A DNA stretch of 7,382 bases from Clostridia bacterium. Its GTDB lineage: Bacteria; Bacillota; Clostridia; Christensenellales; Aristaeellaceae. The notes under the pieces were generated by a model that worked only from the letters and a program-made list of their open reading frames with translations, did no database searches and had not been told where the DNA came from. Made by a program: the position numbers and the translations under genes. Below are positions 6,112-7,382 of the stretch, piece by piece (position 1 is the first letter of the stretch; each line of letters starts with the position of its first letter). The DNA lies in assembly GCA_900754755.1 (NCBI GenBank), contig CAAEEC010000245.1, positions 1 through 7,382 on the forward strand, in the 5' to 3' direction.

Positions 6112-6139
6112 ATTATACGCGCCGCGCCGCGCAATGCAA
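6112..6139 (-). promoter_or_regulatory. Probable sigma-70-type promoter of plsY
   Basis: The minus strand carries a perfect TATAAT (6117-6112). A weak -35, TTGCAT (6139-6134), lies 16 nt upstream. Fifteen consecutive bases of the spacer (6118-6132) are G or C, built from CGCGG repeats. The expected RNA start is near 6105, giving a leader of about 40 nt. AATGG (6092-6096) and CCATT (6110-6114) form a small inverted repeat touching the -10; a repressor could bind there, but 5-bp arms may be chance. Confidence 0.55.
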
Positions 6140-6144
6140 TAGAC

Positions 6145-6170
6145 AATTGCGGGCTTTTTGTCCAGCAATT
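6145..6170 (-). other. Stem-loop in the 123-bp gap after the AraC-type gene
   Basis: AATTGC and GCAATT (6145-6150 and 6165-6170) form a 6-bp stem, with two further G-C pairs inside after one mismatch, about 20 bp after the AraC-type stop. No U-run follows on the minus strand, so terminator function is weak at best. Apart from this and the plsY promoter and ribosome-binding site, I see nothing else in 6067-6189. Confidence 0.25.
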
Positions 6171-6189
6171 CGGAGTAGCTCCATGCTAT

Positions 6190-7382
6190 TTATGGTGCCT
6201 GTTCGTCTGTGGAATGAGCTTTTTTCCACGCGCCAGGTGTAATTCCCGTAGCTGCCTTGAAGGCTTTCATGAAATACGGTACGCTGGAATATTTTAGCCG
6301 TCGACTTGTTTCTGCTACAGTGAGTCCTGCGTCCGCCAGCATAAATTTCGCACGCGAAATTTTTTTTGCTGTAACGCAGTCTATAAAGGTAACGCCCGTA
6401 CCTGCCTTTAGAATACGTGAAATTTGTTTACCAGACAAATGGAATGCTTCCTCTACCTGTGTGAGCGAAAAATTGTCATCAAGCAAATGCGCATCGATAT
6501 ATTCTAACAATTCTGAACAGCGCAATTTGGATTCTTGCTCACGTTGGTTTGAAATATGTCCATGGATTGCGCGAAGAAGCGAATGCGCCATTTGAATAAA
6601 GCCTTCTTCCTTCTGGCAGGATAGCACCGCTGTGATGACGTGATTGGGCACAGCATAGCCAACGCGCACAGCAAAACGAAATAATGCACCAAATGCGTTG
6701 AGCGTCCAAAATTTCCCCTGCAACATGCCATCCATTTCACGGTTTGCATAAATGGCTTTATCAAAATACTCTATTGCTTCCTCCAAGGACCCTTCCTGCA
6801 AACGGGCAATGGCCATAGAAACTTCTGCGTTGCCCTTTTCGGCTTGTATACCATCTTTTGCAGCCGGCTGAGCGGCCGCAGATAGCGCAGAGACAAGCGA
6901 CTCCGGCAAACAGGCTGGCGAATCGCAAATAGTACCCGCGCAAACAAAAAGGCAATGCCCCGTATTGGCACCCAGTTCGCAGATTTCATCTACTAACCGT
7001 TGTGGCGGAACATCTATGGGAAATCCAGCAGCTATGGCGGTCCAATTCTTTTCCCGCAGCGGCAATCCATAATAGCGTATTTCTTCGCTAGATAGCGCTT
7101 CAATAAGCGCAATCAGTTCTTCTCGATCCGGGGCATTGGAATGGACAACAATCGCGCAATAGGCTGGTCCGCGAAGATTTACACCGTTTTGCATTAGCTG
7201 CTCGACACAATCGTGCGCTAAATTCCCATGGAATAGCGAAAGCAAGATTTGCCGGCGTATCCAAGATTCCTGTTCTCGCAGTTGGGTTGCCAGTTCCTCA
7301 ATCTGCCTGTGCGAAAGAGAGTTGCGGTTTAACGCATTTCCCAGCAATAGATCAATATGCTGGATTTCGTCCGTGCGATCCC
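6190..7382 (-). CDS. AraC-family transcriptional regulator, probable membrane-sensor (YesN-like) type, 5' end cut
   Basis: The minus-strand frame is open to the window edge; 396 residues plus TAA are visible. The first in-frame TTG (7347) is preceded by DRTDEIQHIDLL, which looks like the HAMP/linker end of AraC regulators carrying an N-terminal membrane sensor, so the gene should extend well beyond 7382. A coiled-coil stretch follows (IEELATQLREQESWIRRQILLSLFHG), then a central domain without a recognised motif. The C-terminal about 100 residues hold two helix-turn-helices: SLTQVEEAFHLSGKQISRIL and TVAETSRRLKYSSVPYF, the second followed by KAFKAATGITPGAWKK. Such regulators usually control a sugar ABC transporter or glycosidases, here possibly beyond the window. 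Blocks of this gene are 38-53% GC by hand count, lower than most of its neighbours, which hints at a different origin. It may or may not influence plsY downstream on the same strand. Confidence 0.87.
   Translation of the reverse strand, partial: DRTDEIQHIDLLLGNALNRNSLSHRQIEELATQLREQESWIRRQILLSLFHGNLAHDCVEQLMQNGVNLRGPAYCAIVVHSNAPDREELIALIEALSSEEIRYYGLPLREKNWTAIAAGFPIDVPPQRLVDEICELGANTGHCLFVCAGTICDSPACLPESLVSALSAAAQPAAKDGIQAEKGNAEVSMAIARLQEGSLEEAIEYFDKAIYANREMDGMLQGKFWTLNAFGALFRFAVRVGYAVPNHVITAVLSCQKEEGFIQMAHSLLRAIHGHISNQREQESKLRCSELLEYIDAHLLDDNFSLTQVEEAFHLSGKQISRILKAGTGVTFIDCVTAKKISRAKFMLADAGLTVAETSRRLKYSSVPYFMKAFKAATGITPGAWKKAHSTDEQAP

Noticed and set aside
6067..6168. Longer PlsY start at 6168
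   Set aside because: The extension crosses the probable TATAAT promoter; GGGGAGA before 6066 and the membrane helix start support the shorter form.
7345..7347. TTG as the true start of the AraC-type regulator
   Set aside because: The frame stays open to the window edge and the residues upstream look like a HAMP-type linker, so the gene is cut rather than starting here.

Overview
The window reads as chromosomal DNA of a GC-rich Firmicute, probably a gut-type member of the Clostridia. The reasons are the strong purine-rich ribosome-binding sites, the DegV/FakB protein next to PlsY, the CotS/APH-like kinase, and a YesN-like AraC regulator. This taxonomic call is an inference from gene families and composition, not from a marker gene. 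It holds eight clearly coding genes (two cut by the window edges) and one plausible 39-residue small protein. Almost every base is coding. I see no tRNA, rRNA, CRISPR array, insertion sequence or phage gene.

Left block, + strand (1-3476): the 3' end of a fumarate-reductase-like FAD oxidoreductase, an APH/CotS-type phosphotransferase 3 bp later, a small ORF with a strong ribosome-binding site, an OmpR-type response regulator, and its membrane histidine kinase overlapping it by ATGA. The tight spacing suggests one transcription unit. The kinase has two membrane helices with almost no external loop, so it probably senses in or at the membrane or through a partner.

Middle block, + strand (3477-5417): a 76-bp gap with a TTGACA box and a small inverted repeat, then an extended short-chain dehydrogenase/epimerase and a DegV-family fatty-acid-binding protein overlapping by ATGA.

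Right block, - strand (5425-7382): plsY converges on degV, with only 7 bp between the stop codons and one GC-rich hairpin over the junction. DegV (FakB-type) proteins hold fatty acids for phosphorylation, and PlsY uses acyl-phosphate to acylate glycerol-3-phosphate. The SDR-DegV-PlsY neighbourhood therefore looks like phospholipid or fatty-acid metabolism, although the kinase FakA is not in the window. Upstream of plsY, on the same strand, is the C-terminal part of an AraC-type regulator of visibly lower GC, which may have a different origin.

I do not see convincing evidence for a wholly new system. The best leads are the small ORF in front of the two-component system, the DegV C-terminus that lacks the usual histidine motif, the divergent PlsY motifs, and the composition step at the AraC gene.
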